Positions 44,258-54,876 of a stretch of DNA of 64,000 nucleotides are shown here, one piece after another. Below the pieces are notes generated by a model, which worked only from the letters and a program-made list of their open reading frames with translations, was not told the DNA's origin and ran no database searches. Both the position numbers and the translations under genes were made by a program. The DNA is taken from assembly GCA_022792395.1 (NCBI GenBank), contig JAAWAX010000020.1, positions 1 to 64,000 on the forward strand, written 5' to 3'. This DNA comes from Clostridia bacterium (lineage in GTDB: Bacteria > Bacillota > Clostridia > TANB77 > CAG-508). The stretch's first letter is position 1. Each line of letters opens with the position of its first letter.

Positions 44258-47200
44258 ATGGAAGATATTTTACATGTTGGGCTAGATGTTGGTTCAACAA
44301 CTGTTAAGATTATTGTTATGGATAAGAATAAAAATACAATATATAAAGATTATCAAAGACATTTTTCAGATACGAAAAATACGGTTTGTCATGTTCTTGA
44401 AAATTTACTATCAAAATATCCTTTAAACTCTTTTACTTTAGCACTTACTGGCTCTGGTGCCATGTCAGCTGCTAAATTTCTAGGCGTTAATTTTATTCAA
44501 GAAGTGGTTTCTTGTAAACGTGCTGTTGAAAAATACATTCCTAAAACAGATGTTGTAATTGAACTTGGTGGAGAAGATGCAAAAATCATTTATTTCGACC
44601 AATCCATTGAACAACGTATGAATGGTACTTGTGCAGGTGGAACTGGTGCATTTTTGGATCAAATGGCATCACTTTTACATACGGATACTGCTGGTTTGAA
44701 TGAATTGGCTAAAGGATATTCTACCATTTATCCAATTGCTTCTCGTTGTGGTGTCTTTGCTAAAACTGACATTCAACCTTTGATTAATGAAGGAGCTGCT
44801 AAAGAGGATATTGCTGCTTCTATTTTTCAAGCAGTTGTCAATCAAACGATTAGCGGACTTGCTTGTGGTAGACCAATTCGTGGTAATGTTGCTTTTTTAG
44901 GTGGTCCTTTGAATTATTTATCTGAATTAAGAACTCGCTTTATTGAAACACTTCATTTAAAAGATGATGAGATTATTGTTCCAGAAGAAGCTCATCTTTT
45001 AGTAGCCAAAGGGGCTGCTTTGGATTCGATTCATTCAGATAACATTTCTACCAATGAACTACATGAAAAAATTGAAAACTTAAAAAATTCTCAAGATAAT
45101 ACAACCCATCCTTTAGAGCCTTTGTTTAAAGATAAAGAAGACTATCAAATTTTTAAGGAAAGACATGATAAAGCAAAAGTAGAAAAGGCTTCTTTAGAAA
45201 ATTATGAAGGAGATTGTTATCTTGGTATCGATGCTGGTTCTACTACAACCAAGTTAGTCTTAATCGATAAAGATGGAAAATTATTATATTCACTTTATGG
45301 AAGTAATGAAGGAAATCCTTTAAAAAGTGTTATGAATATGTTAAAGCAATTATATATCGTATTACCTGAAAAAGCTATTTTAAGATATAGTGGTGTTACT
45401 GGCTATGGTGAAAAATTAATACAAACAGCTTTACATGTAGACTTAAATGAAATTGAAACCATTGCTCATTATACCGCTGCAAAAACTTTTGAACCAGAGG
45501 TTAGCAGTATTGTTGACATTGGTGGACAGGATATGAAATATATTCGTATGAAAAACGGTTCAATTGACAATATTATGCTAAATGAGGCTTGTTCTTCTGG
45601 TTGTGGTTCTTTTATTGAAACCTTTGCTAAAAGTTTAAATTTAGAAATAGAAGACTTTGTAAAAGAAGCTATCAATAGTAAAAGACCTGTTGATTTAGGT
45701 TCTCGTTGTACCGTATTTATGAATTCTAAAATTAAGCAAGCCCAAAAGGAAGGTTATTCAGTTGGTGATATTTCCAGCGGATTGTCTTATTCCGTAATAA
45801 AAAATGCAATTCAAAAAGTAATGAAAGTAAGAGATGTAGAAACACTTGGAAAACATATTGTCGTACAAGGTGGTACTTTTTATAATGATGCTGTTCTACG
45901 TGCTTTTGAATTAATTGTTGGAAAAAATGTTGTAAGACCTGATATTTCTGGTTTAATGGGAGCTTATGGAATGGCTCTTCTATCAAAAGAACAATATGAA
46001 GCTAACCTTGATATGGAGCATACCTCAAGCATATTAAAAACAGAGGAATTAGACAAATTAGAAATTAAAATCACACACACACGTTGTAAAAACTGCGAAA
46101 ATCATTGTAAATTAACCATTAATAAGTTTAGCAATGGACAGATTCATGTATCTGGTAATCGTTGTGAAAAAGGTGCTGGTATCATTACAAAAGAAAAAGA
46201 ATTACCAAACTTAATTCAATATAAACAAGAAAGATTATTTAACTATCAACCTTTAGAAAAGCAATTTGCACCAAGAGGAGAAATTGGTATTCCTAGAGTT
46301 TTAAACATGTATGAGGATTATCCATTCTGGTTTACTTTTTTAACTTCTTTAGGTTTTCGTGTTATCCTTTCTGAAAAAAGTACGCGTAAAACTTATGAAA
46401 AGGGAATGGAATCTATGCCATCTGAATCTGTTTGCTATCCAGCCAAACTTTCTCATGGTCATATTGAAAGTCTACTAGAACAAGGAATTACTACTATCTT
46501 CTATCCTTGTATGCCTTATTCTAGAAAAGAATATGAAAAAGCAGATAATCATTACAACTGTCCAATTGTTATTTCTTATTCTGAAGTATTAAAAAATAAC
46601 GTAGAAGGTTTAAAAAGCCATCATATTAAATTTCTAAATCCATTCTTACCATTTGATAAGAAAAATTTAGTGAAAAAAATAATGGAATTAGATGAATTTA
46701 AGTGTTATAACTTTACGAAATCAGAATTGATAGATGCCGCCCAAAAAGCAGAAGCAGAATATCAAAAATGCAAAAAAGATATTCAAAATAAAGGCGCTGA
46801 AACCGTTCGCTATTTAGAAGAAAATAACTTAAAAGGTATTGTACTAGCAGGCCGTCCTTATCATGTGGATCCTGAAATTAATCATGGAATTGATACCTTA
46901 ATTACATCTTTAGGTCTTAGTGTATTGACAGAAGATAGTGTATCAGATAAAACAGAAGCCAAAAGACCAATCCGAGTTGTGGATCAATGGGTTTATCATG
47001 CTAGACTTTATGCCGCCGCTGATTTTGTAGGTAAACATGATTGTTTGGAATTAATTCAACTAAATTCTTTTGGTTGTGGTGTAGATGCTGTAACAACAGA
47101 CCAAGTAGAAGAGATTTTAACCAGTTTCAATAAGATGTATACTTTAATCAAAATAGATGAAGTAAACAATTTAGGAGCTGTTAGAATTCGTATCCGTTCG

Positions 47201-48590
47201 TTACTTGCTAGTATGAAAAAACGTGAACAAGAAAAGAAACTAGAAAAACTAGAGGGAGATTATGGTATCAAGAAAAAAATCTTTACCAAAGAAATGCGTA
47301 AAGATTATACCATCCTAATTCCACAAATGGCACCAATTCATTTTGAATTATTAGAGTCTGCTGTACGTTCTTCTGGTTACCATGTGGAATTGTTGAGGGA
47401 ATGTACTCGGAAAAACAGTAGAAACTGGATTAAAATACGTTAATAATGATGCTTGCTATCCATCCATTTTAGTAACAGGTCAAATGATAGAAGCACTTCA
47501 ATCTGGAAAATATGACTTAAATAAAACCGCTTTAATTATGTCTCAAACAGGTGGAGGATGTCGAGCAACTAACTACATTGGCTTTATCCGTAAGGCTTTA
47601 AAAGATGCCGGATTTGAGCATATACCAGTTATTTCCTTTAATATTGTAGGAATGGAAAAAATGCCTGGCTTTAAACTAACTATTCCTTTAGCAGAAAGAC
47701 TATTAAAAATGGTTGTTTATGCTGATTTACTACAAAAAATGCTAACCAAAAATAGAGCTTACGAAGTACATAAAGGAGAAACGCAGAAGCTATTTGATAA
47801 TTGGATGGAAAAATGTAAAAAACTATTAGATAAATCAACGAACAAAGAATTTAAGCAAAGTATTTATGATATGGTAGCAGACTTCGAAAAAATTGAATTA
47901 GATACTTCTGTTCAAAAGCCTCGTGTTGGTATTGTTGGTGAAGTTCTAATTAAATATCATCCTTTTGGTAATAATTTTGTTGTTGACCTTTTAGAAAAAG
48001 AAGGAGCTGAAGTAATTTTACCAGATTTTATGGGATTTGCTAAATTTATGTGTACACACAAAATAACATTTAATAATCTACTAAATGTTAGTAAAACTTC
48101 TTCTAAATTAATGAAGGCTGCTATTAAGTTAATTGATATTTTAGAAAAAGATGTAAAAATTGCATTAGCTAATTCTAAAAAGAACTATTTACCACCTTGT
48201 GATATTTGGCATTTAGAAGAAAAGGTGAAAGATGTATTATCCATTGGTAATCAAACTGGTGAAGGTTGGTTTTTAACAGCTGAAATGATTGAATATATTG
48301 AAAATGATATTCCTAATATTGTATGTGTGCAACCTTTTGCTTGTTTACCAAATCATGTAGTAGGAAAAGGTGTTATTAAAACGATTCGTGAGAAATATCC
48401 AGAAGCTAATATTTCTCCCGTTGATTATGACCCAGGTGCTAGTGAAGCAAATCAAGCTAACCGCATTAAGTTATTGATGACAGTTGCTAAAGATAATCTA
48501 CAAGCAAAACAAAATAGCAAACAATCTTTAGAGAATGAAAATAAGAGTGATAATGACTCAACAAGAATCTTTGGCGAAAATTTGACATAG
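44258..48590 (+). CDS. 2-hydroxyacyl-CoA dehydratase activator/dehydratase-like fusion protein, read through one CGG +1 site
   Basis: A 1443-residue protein of the BadF/BadG/HgdC superfamily. Two ASKHA ATPase domains (about 1-270 and 320-580) each carry a phosphate loop (GLDVGSTTVKI, GIDAGSTTTKLVL) and a Cys for a shared iron-sulfur cluster (GTCAGGTGAF, ACSSGCGSF). A Cys-rich segment (TRCKNCENHCKL, about 610), a DUF2229-like region and an HgdB-like C-terminal part follow. Zero-frame reading ends after the in-frame CGG at 47408-47410; skipping the C joins it to the remaining 390 residues at Gly1051 (ECTGKTVETGLKY). Such giant activases are widespread in Clostridia, with an unknown substrate. 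Confidence 0.9.
47408..47410 (+). other. In-frame CGG, +1 recoding site (activator/dehydratase, Gly1051)
   Basis: Context TGT ACT CGG AAA AAC. Skipping C gives GGA AAA ACA GTA GAA ACT GGA (GKTVETG), continuous with the C-terminal domain. Confidence 0.92.
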
Positions 48591-48651
48591 AATAAAATAT
48601 ATGCTAATATATAGTTAGCAATTGCAAACAAATCAAGTAAAGATTTAACTA

Positions 48652-48693
48652 AAAAAAGACTAGGAAAATGTTTAGCGACATCCTAGTCTTTTT
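48652..48693. terminator. Bidirectional terminator between the dehydratase-like gene and the 22-residue peptide
   Basis: AAAAAGACTAGGA and TCCTAGTCTTTTT form a 13-bp stem flanked by A and T runs. It serves both convergent units. Confidence 0.85.
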
Positions 48694-48700
48694 CTTTGTG

Positions 48701-48769
48701 TTAATCATTTAAATGTTTTACAATTAAATAAATCATATAAAGTCTTAACAGCTTCAACAAATCTTTCAA
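48701..48769 (-). CDS. 22-residue amphipathic peptide gene (TTG start)
   Basis: TTG 48769 follows AGGAAGGAGGTTAAATC, a very strong ribosome site. The product MKDLLKLLRLYMIYLIVKHL plus ND resembles the peptide at 43891-43962 in size, the MKxL start, the Lys/Leu pattern and the acidic or polar end. The terminator at 48652-48693 follows 8 bases after the stop. The shared design suggests a small peptide family; its function is unknown. Confidence 0.55.
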   Translation of the reverse strand: MKDLLKLLRLYMIYLIVKHLND

Positions 48770-48886
48770 GATTTAACCTCCTTCCTACCACTTAAGCAAG
48801 TCGGCAAATTAAATATATATTATGTTTCATTTTTCGTCAACATATTTGTAAAATTTTATTAATATGTTATTTGTTGACAACTTTAT

Positions 48887-48915
48887 AAAGCCCCTTGCAT
48901 AGCAAGAGGCTTTCG
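48887..48915 (-). terminator. Terminator after the 74-residue membrane protein
   Basis: On the minus strand AAAGCCTCTTGC and GCAAGGGGCTTT pair closely around TAT. Confidence 0.75.
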
Positions 48916-48924
48916 ATTAAGATA

Positions 48925-49149
48925 CTAACGAACTAACCAGCCTATGAAAATAAACAGTATTATTGCTACAAAGATATACTTACAAGCAGCAATACCTATA
49001 ACGATGAAAAATATTAAGCTGATTGCAAATTTAATAATTGCATTCTTCCGTTCCTCTCTGTCATCGGTGTCTACAAGTTGAAAAATAAAATATGCACTCC
49101 TTAACACAATTACAAATGCTATTACTGTAAGTACGATGATTTTTAACAT
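48925..49149 (-). CDS. Small membrane protein with an in-frame CGG that is not shifted
   Basis: A 74-residue protein starting at ATG 49149 (AAGGT site 8 bases upstream). It has one N-terminal membrane segment, a charged turn VDTDDREERKNAI and two further hydrophobic segments, ending WLVR. Codon 34 is CGG (49048-49050) in GAA CGG AAG. Zero-frame reading continues with membrane-like sequence, whereas a +1 shift would stop after 11 codons. It is one of two exceptions to the CGG pattern. A longer start at 49242 is open but lacks a good ribosome site. Confidence 0.55.
   Translation of the reverse strand: MLKIIVLTVIAFVIVLRSAYFIFQLVDTDDREERKNAIIKFAISLIFFIVIGIAACKYIFVAIILFIFIGWLVR
49048..49050 (-). 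other. In-frame CGG without frameshift (counter-example 2)
   Basis: Context GAG GAA CGG AAG AAT. The three bases after CGG (AAG) are the same as at the shifted patatin site, so the downstream codon alone does not decide shifting. Confidence 0.55.
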
Positions 49150-49281
49150 ATTTTTTACCTTCGACACAATATAATCTTGTGTCTTTCCTTTCCTATTATT
49201 TTTAATTAAGTTTATTATATCACATTTACATAAAAAAATCAATGTTGTGTTTACACTTTCGTAAATCTTAACTCTTGCTTA

Positions 49282-50149
49282 TTAAATTTTTATATCACGC
49301 ATATTTAAAAATTTTTTCATCTGTTCATATCCTAATTGATACAATTCATCAACTTTTTTCATATCTAGTAAACCTACTTTATCACTTTTAATTTTTAACA
49401 CATAATCTGCTCCTTCCATTTCATAATTAGAAAGTTCTTTACATAGCAAATTAATAGAACGCCCCGCTACTTCTACTAAATTTTTATCACAATTTTGATT
49501 CTCTTCATCCTCAAAAAGAATACTCAAAACCTTATTAGCTCCTAAAGTTTTTAATTCTTTCCAAGGAACATTTTCTCGAATGCCTCCATCAATTAATTTA
49601 ATGTTTTTATATGGACAAGGTGAAAAGACAACTGGATAACTACAACTAGCCCTTACTGCTTTTCCTATGTTAATATCATTTATGTACGTAATCTTATCAA
49701 AAGAATTCTCTTCTCTTAATTGGCAAGAAGTAAAGCAAATTACTTCTCCTTTGCATAAATTAACACTTGGTATAACAAGAGGCTTTTGAATGTCAGAAAT
49801 ATTATTAATATTTTTTTTATTTCCTATTTTATTGATTAATTTTTCAATTTGTTTTCCACTATTTAATCCATCAATTTTAATTTGACCTGTGAAAATTAAG
49901 CCTATTATTAATTTAAGAATATTTAATATATCTACATATTTTATCTTATTACAATATTTTTTGAAAATTTTATACATTTCATCTGCAGAAAACCCCATCG
50001 CATACAAGCAAGCTACAATACTTCCGAGAAGAAGTACCTCCTACATATTCAAAACTTATTTTCTTTTCTTCTAATGCTTTAATCGCCCCTATATGTGCAG
50101 CACCTTTTACTCCTCCACCAGCTAAACACAATCCCATTTTATTTTTCAT
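49282..50149 (-). CDS. Patatin-like phospholipase, read through one CGG +1 site
   Basis: A serine lipid hydrolase of the patatin family. From ATG 50149 the protein begins with the oxyanion motif LCLAGGGVKGAAHIGAI. The nucleophile elbow GGTSSG is completed only if the C of the in-frame CGG at 50024-50026 is skipped (Gly42). The frame then continues SIVACLYAMGFSADEM to a 288-residue product. The catalytic Asp lies in LIDGGIRENVPW. Without the shift the protein would break inside its active site. It diverges from the DnaJ-like gene at 50278. Confidence 0.9.
50024..50026 (-). other. In-frame CGG, +1 recoding site (patatin, Gly42)
   Basis: Context TCT TCT CGG AAG TAT. Skipping C gives GGA AGT ATT GTA GCT, the last Gly of the GxSxG elbow and the following helix. 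Confidence 0.93.
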
Positions 50150-50277
50150 ATTTCATCTCATTCCTTCCAAAAACACAATTCTTTTTTAACCTTATCACCT
50201 ATCAAAATTTTATGAAAAAAATGATTGAAAGGTTCTTATTTTTGTGTTATATTACTTTCGAAAGGATGAAATTAAAT

Positions 50278-50931
50278 ATGAATAAAAATTATTATGATAT
50301 TTTACAAATTAATAAAAACGCCTCTCCCGAAATTATCGAAAAGGCTTATAAAACTTTGGCTAAAATGTATCATCCTGATTTGCAATCAGAAGAAAATAAA
50401 AAGAGTTCAGAAGAAATCTTGAAACAAATTAATGAAGCTTATGAAATACTATCCAATCCAGAGAAAAAGAAAATTTATGATGATTCTCTATTAAAAGAAG
50501 AAAATCTAAATTCTGCTAATATCCCAAATAATTCAGATACCAATCATTATTATAATACCACATCTACTAATGTTAATCACTCCATTCCTATTCATGAGTT
50601 ACATATTAGACAGCAAAAATTACAGCAAGAAAAACAACAGCAAGAACAATTACAACGTGAACAAGAATTAGCTTATCAAGAACAGTTGCAACAAGCTAGA
50701 CAACAAGCTTATCATGATGCTTATATTCAGGATTTAAAAAATCGTGGTTATAAAATACGTTATAAAAAATCATTTAATGATTATATAAAAGGAATTATTT
50801 CTATTCTCCTTACTGTATTGGTTTTATTTTTATTATATCAAATTCCTTTTATAAAAAATTTTTTTCTAAATCTGTATGAAGAGAATGATATTATCCGTTT
50901 GATTGTTAATTTTATTCGTAATATTTTTTGA
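50278..50931 (+). CDS. Membrane-anchored J-domain protein
   Basis: A 217-residue protein with an N-terminal J domain (NKNYYDILQINKNASPEII, HPD in KMYHPDLQ at about 32), an Asn/Ser-rich linker, a Gln-rich coiled coil (HIRQQKLQQEKQQQEQLQRE, about 105-124) and a C-terminal membrane segment (about 171-191). It would recruit a DnaK-type chaperone to the membrane. The start is chosen at ATG 50278; an in-frame ATG lies 12 bases upstream but is too close to the ribosome site AAAGGA. Confidence 0.8.
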   Translation: MNKNYYDILQINKNASPEIIEKAYKTLAKMYHPDLQSEENKKSSEEILKQINEAYEILSNPEKKKIYDDSLLKEENLNSANIPNNSDTNHYYNTTSTNVNHSIPIHELHIRQQKLQQEKQQQEQLQREQELAYQEQLQQARQQAYHDAYIQDLKNRGYKIRYKKSFNDYIKGIISILLTVLVLFLLYQIPFIKNFFLNLYEENDIIRLIVNFIRNIF

Positions 50932-50942
50932 TTTACTATAAT

Positions 50943-51001
50943 AAAAAAGTTTTGTTTGAAAGTAATTAAATTAGAAATTAGCTTGAACAAAACTTTTTTA
51001 T
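50943..51001 (+). terminator. Terminator after the J-domain gene
   Basis: AAAAAAGTTTTGTT and AACAAAACTTTTTT form a long-loop stem between convergent genes. Confidence 0.65.
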
Positions 51002-51068
51002 TTTTATATTTTATTATTTAATATAGAAAATTATCAAAATAAATTTATTTTTATTAAAAAAATACAAA

Positions 51069-52736
51069 TTATATAATTTTATTGAACAATTTGTTCTGGA
51101 TTTTTTTGATAAATCTATCTAATATAATAAATAGCAAAGCAAAAATTATCATTTCTATGATTAAACCTACTAAAATATTCATATCTTCTAATATTTTAGC
51201 AATATACATTAAAAATAATATATTCACTATCATAAATGCATATTGAAAAAATTTATTATCACTTTTCTTGACTACAGTATATTCTGCCTCCCAATTTAAA
51301 TTTGGTCTTCTTAAATCCACGATTAACATTAGATAACTATTAATCAAATTAATTAACATCGCTATTATAAATATCATAAACAAATATAAAACATTTATAC
51401 TTGGTACTAAGTACCAGATAATTCCTAAAATCACTATTAAAACGAAAAAATTTAACAAAATTTGAGGAATATTTTTATAAACAAATTGCTTATATAACTC
51501 TATGGGAATATATTTTATAAATGTTGCATTTTTTCCTTCTCTTGAAATAGCTGTTAATGAAATATTGGAAATGGAAAATAATACTTGTAATACAATTAAT
51601 ATATCACATACCACTTCTGTATTGAAAGATAAATTTTGCATGGCATTATATATGCTCTCATCTTTAAGTGCTTCTTCTATAATTGGCAATCCCACTGCTA
51701 ATACTATAATGATAGTAACTAAAATAATAATAACTGGAAAAACACATTGCATAAGATAAATTGGCTCTCTTGCTATCATTTTTAATTCTTTCACGATATA
51801 AGTTTTTCTTCGATTTCCTAGCTTAATATCTTTATTTATATCTATATTCTTTCTTTTTTTATTCGTATAACTCATCATATTTCTCAATATATCTTTTAAA
51901 TAGGTAATCCTTCCAATTGCTATAAAGATAATTCCACCTATTACATTATACATGATTAATTCTAATATAGATATAATGGCCTCGATACTAAAAGAATTAG
52001 ACAAAATCGATACACTTGGATTAATTACTAAAAAGTACTTCCCAACTTGTTCTGCTTTTTGACTTAAACTAGTAAATTCTTGTAATGCTTGTTCATCATT
52101 TTGTATGCCAAATATTCCATTCATCATTTTCGCTTCTAAAACACAAAGTAATGCTATCATAATCACGGTAATTATAAATTGAAAAACATCTTTATTTTTA
52201 ATAAATCTTGCAAATCTCATAATTACAAGCATTATCGTACTAATAAAAGCTGCTAATAGGATAGGAAATATTGCTAAAATTACGACTTCCCACAAATAAA
52301 ATGTAAAATAGGCATGTGTTAGCATTCCATATAAAGTAAGTGGCACGAGTCCCAAAATACCTTCTGATATGTATAACATACATAATAGCGTATTAAATTT
52401 AGCTAACAATAATTCTATTGGTTTTAATGGCATATGCAAGACTTTTTCTATATCCTTTGAAAAAAAGAATATGTTAGCACAAATTAATATCGTTTGAAAT
52501 AATATTAATATTGTCAAAACAAAAAAATACAAATTTAAAAATACAGCTTCTTGTCCTACATCTGCTAAAAAAGTTATTATCTCATAACTTATATAGGTAA
52601 TGCCTAAAAAAACAATGGCAAGTAACCAGAAAAAAATTGATTTTTTGTTAAATTTCTTTTTCTGGGTATCGAAAATAGCAAGATTTTGATAAAATTCTTT
52701 AATAAATACCTTGGTTAAACTAAATATTTTCTTCAT
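51069..52736 (-). CDS. ABC exporter permease
   Basis: A 555-residue integral membrane protein with about 12 hydrophobic segments in two halves, typical of large ABC-2-type exporter permeases. It overlaps the 3' end of the ATPase gene by 17 bases, implying coupled translation. An amphipathic charged stretch (TNKKRKNIDINKDIKLGNRR, about 286-305) lies between the halves. The cargo is unknown; the pair might export a peptide or lipid. Confidence 0.78.
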   Translation of the reverse strand: MKKIFSLTKVFIKEFYQNLAIFDTQKKKFNKKSIFFWLLAIVFLGITYISYEIITFLADVGQEAVFLNLYFFVLTILILFQTILICANIFFFSKDIEKVLHMPLKPIELLLAKFNTLLCMLYISEGILGLVPLTLYGMLTHAYFTFYLWEVVILAIFPILLAAFISTIMLVIMRFARFIKNKDVFQFIITVIMIALLCVLEAKMMNGIFGIQNDEQALQEFTSLSQKAEQVGKYFLVINPSVSILSNSFSIEAIISILELIMYNVIGGIIFIAIGRITYLKDILRNMMSYTNKKRKNIDINKDIKLGNRRKTYIVKELKMIAREPIYLMQCVFPVIIILVTIIIVLAVGLPIIEEALKDESIYNAMQNLSFNTEVVCDILIVLQVLFSISNISLTAISREGKNATFIKYIPIELYKQFVYKNIPQILLNFFVLIVILGIIWYLVPSINVLYLFMIFIIAMLINLINSYLMLIVDLRRPNLNWEAEYTVVKKSDNKFFQYAFMIVNILFLMYIAKILEDMNILVGLIIEMIIFALLFIILDRFIKKIQNKLFNKII

Positions 52737-53457
52737 TTCTTTTCGTTATCTCCATAAATAATTCTTCTAAAGAAGCATTTTCTTTTAATTCTTTTTTCAT
52801 TTCTTCATGTGTACCAACAAAAACTAACTTTCCATGATGAATGATTCCAATTCTGTCACATAATTTTTCCGCAATTTCTAGTATATGTGTGGAAAAAAAT
52901 ACTGCATTGTTTGCTTTTGCATGTTCTTTCATTTTGTTTTTTAAGTAAAATGCTGCTTCTGGATCTAATCCAGTAAGTGGTTCATCTAAAATCCAATTTT
53001 TAGGATTATGCAATAATACTGATATAATAATTATTTTTTGTCTCATTCCATGAGAATAACTTTGAATCTTATCATTTAAAACTTCATATATTCCAAATTC
53101 TTTTGCTAACTCTATGATTCTTTTTTCTCTTGTCTCCTTATCTATTTCATATATATCAGCAATAAAATTTAAATATTCGATTCCTTTTAATTTTAAAAAC
53201 ATGTCTGGATTATCGGAAACAAATCCAATTTGTTTTTTAGCTTCTATTGGATTGGTTTTTATACTTTTCCCATCTATTAAAATATCGCCTTCATCAATAT
53301 CTAATATACCTACTATCATTTTTATAGTTGTTGTTTTTCCCGCTCCATTTGGACCTAAAAATCCAAAAATTTCTCCATCTTTTATTTTCAAATCGATATC
53401 ACTTATTACTTTTTTTCCTTTTTTATATGATTTCGATATTTTCTTTATTTCTATCAT
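52720..53457 (-). CDS. ABC transporter ATP-binding protein
   Basis: A 245-residue ATPase with Walker A GPNGAGKTTTIKM (about 34-46), Q-loop QIGFVSDNP, signature SYSHGMRQKI (about 133), Walker B NWILDEPLTGLDPEA and the switch His in FFSTHILE. It energises the permease encoded immediately downstream. No in-frame CGG. Confidence 0.93.
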   Translation of the reverse strand: MIEIKKISKSYKKGKKVISDIDLKIKDGEIFGFLGPNGAGKTTTIKMIVGILDIDEGDILIDGKSIKTNPIEAKKQIGFVSDNPDMFLKLKGIEYLNFIADIYEIDKETREKRIIELAKEFGIYEVLNDKIQSYSHGMRQKIIIISVLLHNPKNWILDEPLTGLDPEAAFYLKNKMKEHAKANNAVFFSTHILEIAEKLCDRIGIIHHGKLVFVGTHEEMKKELKENASLEELFMEITKRNEENI

Positions 53458-53505
53458 ATTTTCCTCCTATTTTTATTCTATTATATAAAATCACTTGAAA
53501 ATATG

Positions 53506-53539
53506 CAAGGGATTACTTTATTGTAATCCCTTTTTTATT
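53506..53539. terminator. Terminator of the type IV secretion operon
   Basis: AAGGGATTAC and GTAATCCCTT pair around TTTATT and are followed by T residues next to the stop at 53538. Confidence 0.75.
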
Positions 53540-54863
53540 ATTCTATACTAAATGACATCACAAAATCCAAATCATCATTTAACTGCATAAAAATAGTTAT
53601 TGGTATTTCATTTTCATTCATAATATCTGTTAAAATGATATCTAACAAATATGTTTTTCCTTCTTCTGAAAATTTATCATATTGTATCTCATAATAGGAT
53701 GGTAACATTTCTCTCATTCTATCCTCAAACTGTTCTTCATTTCCAAATGTATTATTTCGATATGTTTGATTCAATACTTTATAGGCTGCTGTATAATCTC
53801 TTGTATTTAACATTTGTACCCATTTATCTACATTCATCATAACTTTATTTTGTACTTTAGCTGTCTGATATTCTTTTACAAATTTTTCTGTTGGTATTGT
53901 ATAGGTATCAAATTTAAATGTATAATTCATAATAGCTTTTTCTTTAAAAACATAATAATTTTGGTTGTTATCCAAACATACATATTCTATACCATTATCT
54001 GTTGAATTTATTGTATATTTTTCCAATTTTATATTGGAAAGTTCTTCTTTATTCTTATTGATAAATTCTTTAAAGTTTTCTATATTTTCAAATTTCTTGT
54101 TCCTATATTCTTCTTCCATTAAATTAGTGTAAGTATATTGCATATTATTTATTAAATTATCTTTTAATGAATTAAAATATTGTTTAGCCATATATTCATC
54201 TGTAATTTCAACATATCTATACATATTATTGTTGTTGTTCTTTATTTCTTCATTCGTAATATCAATATTTTCGGTTAGCATATCAATCTGATAATTTTTC
54301 TTTTCTATATAATCTTCTAAAAATATAGAAAATGTTGTATTATTGGTATCGATCTTTATTAACATTTGAATATTGTTGTCATCTATTTTTCCATATACAA
54401 AATATAAGTCTAAAGAATGTGTTATTGGATATAGATACATTTTTTCTATTACTAATTTATAATCCTCATATTCTTTTATTTTTGAGGATAAATCTTCTTT
54501 TGTAATACCCATTTCTGATATATATTGCCTATCTAAAATATCATATACTTTTCTAATTCCTTCTTCTTCAATCTCATTATCATCATATTTTTGAAAATCA
54601 ATAATCCCTTTTGTTTGTTTTATATATTGAATATAGGTATTTAATATTTTTTCAACTGCATAATATTTATTTTTATCACAGACTTCCTCAATGTTTTTTA
54701 TAATTTCACTATCTCCCTCTGCTACAATATCATCATCCATTGAATTCGTTTTGGAATCATCTTCATAGTTAGAATTTTTTATTAAGATATAACTTATCAT
54801 GATAATAATAAAAATTATGATTGCTATTATTATTAATATACTTTTTTTCAGTTTTTCTAACAT
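53538..54863 (-). CDS. Membrane-anchored protein of the type IV secretion cluster, NTF2-like C-terminus
   Basis: The 441-residue protein starts at ATG 54863, which has a strong AAGGAGGATAATAAA site; longer starts would run back into the preceding gene. It has one N-terminal membrane segment (about 10-30) followed by two similar domains. The C-terminal one (about 345-440) has the pattern WVQMLNTRDYTAAYKVLNQT typical of NTF2-like or VirB8/TcpC-type folds. It is the last gene of the operon. A structural role in the secretion channel is inferred from position and fold. Confidence 0.6.
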   Translation of the reverse strand: MLEKLKKSILIIIAIIIFIIIMISYILIKNSNYEDDSKTNSMDDDIVAEGDSEIIKNIEEVCDKNKYYAVEKILNTYIQYIKQTKGIIDFQKYDDNEIEEEGIRKVYDILDRQYISEMGITKEDLSSKIKEYEDYKLVIEKMYLYPITHSLDLYFVYGKIDDNNIQMLIKIDTNNTTFSIFLEDYIEKKNYQIDMLTENIDITNEEIKNNNNNMYRYVEITDEYMAKQYFNSLKDNLINNMQYTYTNLMEEEYRNKKFENIENFKEFINKNKEELSNIKLEKYTINSTDNGIEYVCLDNNQNYYVFKEKAIMNYTFKFDTYTIPTEKFVKEYQTAKVQNKVMMNVDKWVQMLNTRDYTAAYKVLNQTYRNNTFGNEEQFEDRMREMLPSYYEIQYDKFSEEGKTYLLDIILTDIMNENEIPITIFMQLNDDLDFVMSFSIE

Positions 54864-54876
54864 TTTATTATCCTCC

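Noticed and set aside
44258..48590. Two separate genes (activator and dehydratase subunit) instead of one
   Set aside because: The second frame has no ribosome site and no N-terminal domain start, and the sequence is continuous across the CGG site as in full-length clostridial homologues.
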